Positions 31,194-32,897 of a stretch of DNA of 32,897 bases are shown here, piece after piece. Within the stretch, counting starts at the first letter, position 1. Every line of letters begins with the position of its first letter. Made by a program: the position numbers and the translations under genes. The stretch comes from Actinobacteria bacterium OV450 (GTDB taxonomy: Bacteria; Actinomycetota; Actinomycetes; Streptomycetales; Streptomycetaceae): the NCBI GenBank assembly GCA_001298555.1, contig LJCW01000362.1:1-32897 (forward strand), in the 5' to 3' direction. The notes below the pieces were generated by a model. It did no database searches. It saw only the letters and a list, made by a program, of their open reading frames with translations, and was not told where the DNA came from.

Positions 31194-31454
31194 ATGGCGG
31201 ACATGGTCCGCACCCCACTGACACCCGAAGAGCGCGAGCGCGGCGAGCGCCTGGGCGCACTGCTGCGCGAGGCCCGCGGCGGCCGCAGCATGGTCGAGGT
31301 CGCCGCGAGCGCCGGGCTGTCCGCCGAAACCCTCCGCAAGATCGAGACCGGCCGCGCGCCGACGCCGGCGTTCTTCACCGTGGCCGCCCTCGCCGAGGCG
31401 CTCGGCCTCTCCCTCGACGACGTGCTGCGCCGCTGCTCCTTCGCGCCCGCCTGA
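31194..31454 (+). CDS. Small XRE-family HTH transcriptional regulator
   Basis: The product has 86 residues, almost entirely an HTH_3 domain: LGALLREARGGRSMVEVAASAGLSAETLRKIETGRAPTPAFFTVAALAEALGLSLDDVLRRC. The helix-turn-helix is at about 37-56 (VEVAASAGLSAETLRKIETG). It has no effector domain, so control probably depends on its level or a partner. The ATG at 31194 follows GGGGGAGGGGG; an ATG at 31203 is an alternative. The divergent map gene and the palindromes at 31139-31180 suggest that it controls both itself and map. A nested hairpin follows the gene. Confidence 0.88.
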   Translation: MADMVRTPLTPEERERGERLGALLREARGGRSMVEVAASAGLSAETLRKIETGRAPTPAFFTVAALAEALGLSLDDVLRRCSFAPA

Positions 31455-31507
31455 CCCCCGCAAGGCGTCCGTGCCCCCTGCCAGGCGTCCGACTGACGTC
31501 CGTCTGA

Positions 31508-31551
31508 GGCCCGCCCGGCCCGCGGACCTGCGGGTTTCTTTCGGGCGGGCC
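31508..31551. terminator. Nested hairpin terminator after the XRE gene
   Basis: The outer stem GGCCCGCCCG (31508-31517) / CGGGCGGGCC (31542-31551) is 10 bp and perfect. Inside it a second stem CCCGC (31519-31523) / GCGGG (31530-31534) is followed by TTTCTTT, a rare T-rich tract for this genome and a typical intrinsic-terminator tail. Confidence 0.65.
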
Positions 31552-31611
31552 GGCGGGCCGAACGGCCCAATCGGCGGTGCGGGCCGGCGGGAGCGGGGCA
31601 GGCGTGAAGGC

Positions 31612-31791
31612 GTGTCAGCCTCGAACGCATCCCAACGGCTCGGATTCGCCCTGCTCGGCGCCCTGCTCGCGGCCGGCCTGCTGCTCGCCGCCTGCGCGGT
31701 GCCGCAGGGGCCCGCCCGGGACAGGAAGCCGGGTGACGCGGCCTTCCACGCCCCGGGTGGCGTCGTAGGCTCCCGGAATGACTCTCGATGA
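31612..31791 (+). CDS. Tiny lipoprotein, unknown function
   Basis: From the GTG at 31612 (GGGGCAGG about 9 nt upstream) the product has 59 residues. VSASNASQRLGFALLGALLA is a good signal peptide and ends in the lipobox LAAC. The mature part would have only about 35 residues (AVPQGPARDRKPGDAAFHAP...), hydrophilic and Pro/Gly/Asp-rich. The frame runs 14 bp into the next gene. Small lipoproteins of this kind are often missed; no family is recognised, and coding is supported only by the signal peptide. Confidence 0.5.
   Translation: MSASNASQRLGFALLGALLAAGLLLAACAVPQGPARDRKPGDAAFHAPGGVVGSRNDSR
31766..31771 (+). promoter_or_regulatory. -10 box for a leaderless mRNA (PPOX gene)
   Basis: TAGGCT ends 6 nt before the ATG at 31778; no ribosome site is visible. 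It lies inside the small lipoprotein frame. Confidence 0.5.
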
Positions 31792-32158
31792 GCTGAACCG
31801 GGGCAAGTACGTCAGCCTGACCACGTTCCGCAAGGACGGCACACCCGTGGCGACACCCGTGTGGGCGGTGGCGGACGGCGGCGAGCTGTACGTGTGGACG
31901 CGCACCGACTCCTGGAAGGTGAAGCGGATCCGCAACAACGGGCGGGTCACGGTCAGCGCGTGTGACGTGCGCGGCCGGGTCGCGGAGGGAGCGCCCGCGC
32001 TGGAGGGCGAGGCGCGGCTGCTGGACGAGGCGGGGCTCAAGCGGGTGCGCGCGCTGATGCTGCGCAAGTACACGTGGCAGTTCTGGCTGCTGGACGTACC
32101 GGCCATGCTCGCCCGGGGCGGAAAGCGGCCGCACACCGCGATCGCCGTCAAGCTTTGA
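31778..32158 (+). CDS. PPOX-class F420-dependent oxidoreductase-like protein
   Basis: The product has 126 residues. The split beta-barrel motif KYVSLTTFRKDGTPVATPVWAV is at about 10-31, followed by LYVWTRTDSWKVKRIRNNGRVTVSACDVRGR, where Lys/Arg residues contact the deazaflavin phosphate in related proteins, and LEGEARLLD. This pattern is the short Rv-type F420 group (PPOX class), distinct from the longer protein at 6411. It would reduce a small molecule or quinone with F420H2; the substrate is unknown. It is probably expressed from the -10 box 6 nt before its ATG. Confidence 0.86.
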   Translation: MTLDELNRGKYVSLTTFRKDGTPVATPVWAVADGGELYVWTRTDSWKVKRIRNNGRVTVSACDVRGRVAEGAPALEGEARLLDEAGLKRVRALMLRKYTWQFWLLDVPAMLARGGKRPHTAIAVKL

Positions 32159-32203
32159 GACTCCCGTAGCCCGCCCGTAACACCGGTGGGTTCCAATGCG
32201 GGC

Positions 32204-32897
32204 ATGGAGACCGCGACTTCGCTGGCGATCGGTCAACTCTCTCAGTACTTACGAGGGTTGACGCAGAGACTCGATCCGGGGACGGGCTGGTACGGGGAGT
32301 TCCTGCGCAGGGATCCGGAGGGCCTGCGGGCCTGTCTGGACGGCGCGGCGATGCCGCCGTGGGACGTGGTGGAGTCGCTGCTCGGCGACCTCGCGCGGAT
32401 CAGGGGGGCCGAGTTCGCGGCCCGGGAGACGCAGCACGCGGCCCGGCTGCGGGCCGCGGCGGTCGCCGCGTGGGACCGGCTGCCGGGCGGTGTGCGGGAA
32501 CTGCAGACCCTGCTGCCGGCGGCCGCCGGCCAGCAGGCCGCCTCGGAGGCCGCGGCCCACGCGCTGACGGCGCGACTGGCCGCGACGACGGACCGGACCG
32601 AGGCGGACGCGGTGGCCGCGGAACTCGCCTGGACCCGCGACGACGCGGCCCGGGCAGCGGCCCGCCACCACGACCTCGCATCCCGCCTCTCCGTCCTGGC
32701 CCCGCCCGCGTCCCCGGCGGCTCCGGGCCGACCGGGCGCCCCGGGGCCCGGGCAGGCCACGGCCGACGGGTCCCACGGGACCCGCAGCGCGCACGCCCCG
32801 GCGAGCACGGCGCAGCCCGGCGGCCCCTGGCCGAACGGCCCTACGGTTCCGGGCACGGGCACGGGCAAGGGCACGGGGCTGGGCTCGGGGGCGGGGG
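32204..32897 (+). CDS. Large protein with HTH-like N-terminus and coiled coil (3' end outside window)
   Basis: The ATG at 32204 opens METATSLAIGQLSQYLRG and the frame is still open at the window end (231 codons seen). Residues about 8-65 (LSQYLRGLTQRLDPGTGWYGEFLRRDPEGLRACLDGAAMPPWDVVESLL, read in parts) recall the degenerate XRE-like domain at the N-terminus of several streptomycete proteins, where a small residue cluster and MPPWDVV precede the last helix; this is a resemblance only. Residues about 65-165 are Ala/Arg/Glu-rich helices likely to form a coiled coil. A Pro/Gly/Ala/Thr low-complexity linker with GT and GS repeats follows. I do not recognise the full protein. Confidence 0.75.
   Translation, partial: METATSLAIGQLSQYLRGLTQRLDPGTGWYGEFLRRDPEGLRACLDGAAMPPWDVVESLLGDLARIRGAEFAARETQHAARLRAAAVAAWDRLPGGVRELQTLLPAAAGQQAASEAAAHALTARLAATTDRTEADAVAAELAWTRDDAARAAARHHDLASRLSVLAPPASPAAPGRPGAPGPGQATADGSHGTRSAHAPASTAQPGGPWPNGPTVPGTGTGKGTGLGSGAG

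Noticed and set aside
1..32897. Mobile elements, prophage, CRISPR or RNA genes
   Set aside because: No transposase, integrase, phage gene, regularly spaced repeats, tRNA or rRNA sequence was recognised on either strand.

Overview
The window looks like chromosomal DNA from a Streptomyces or a very close relative. The evidence is very high GC with G/C at almost every third codon position, many GTG starts, GTGA/ATGA stop-start overlaps, a probable TTG start, and many genes whose start codon lies 6-7 nt after a TANNNT-like -10 box, as in leaderless actinobacterial mRNAs. No tRNA, rRNA, CRISPR array, insertion sequence or prophage gene was seen. All product names come from reading motifs in the translations; no database search was possible.

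Layout. 1-2648: the 5' part of a NarL-type sensor kinase (minus strand), divergent from an FtsX-type ABC permease and its ATPase, closed by a 19-bp perfect hairpin. 2660-6347: an allantoin-utilisation locus with an AllR-like IclR repressor divergent from allantoinase (allB) and allantoicase (alc), two candidate operators around the allB promoter, and two stacked hairpin terminators. 6411-9599: single metabolic genes (flavin/F420-type PPOX protein, SDR, RibD-C/DHFR-like reductase, EamA transporter) with a small degenerate tandem repeat. 9641-10883: a cytochrome P450 whose -10 box is buried in a palindrome. 10962-16945: a sugar locus, with a Gfo/Idh/MocA dehydrogenase divergent from an operon of binding lipoprotein, permease, ATPase, ROK kinase and a small membrane protein. 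16948-18963: a GTACCC repeat, an MBL hydrolase, exonuclease III and a DUF6278-like protein. 18964-19394: no intact gene, but a 15-codon stub of an amino-acid ABC ATPase, a 42-codon frame and a terminator-like hairpin, which read as the remains of a deleted operon.

19395-26352 is a cell-envelope block: an L,D-transpeptidase lipoprotein (minus) divergent from a FemX-like ligase, overlapped by MurJ (lipid II flippase), then an overlapping OmpR regulator - histidine kinase - GerMN lipoprotein set. The parts cover a peptidoglycan precursor step, its export, an alternative cross-linking enzyme and a three-protein sensory unit resembling MtrA-MtrB-LpqB. This is the most system-like group in the window.

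26361-32897: a second P450 with an unusual C-helix region; a membrane-anchored protein of unknown function overlapping it tail to tail; a secreted gamma-glutamyltransferase; a methionine aminopeptidase divergent from a small XRE regulator over a nested palindrome; a tiny lipoprotein overlapping an F420-type PPOX gene; and the start of a large protein with an HTH-like N-terminus that runs off the window.
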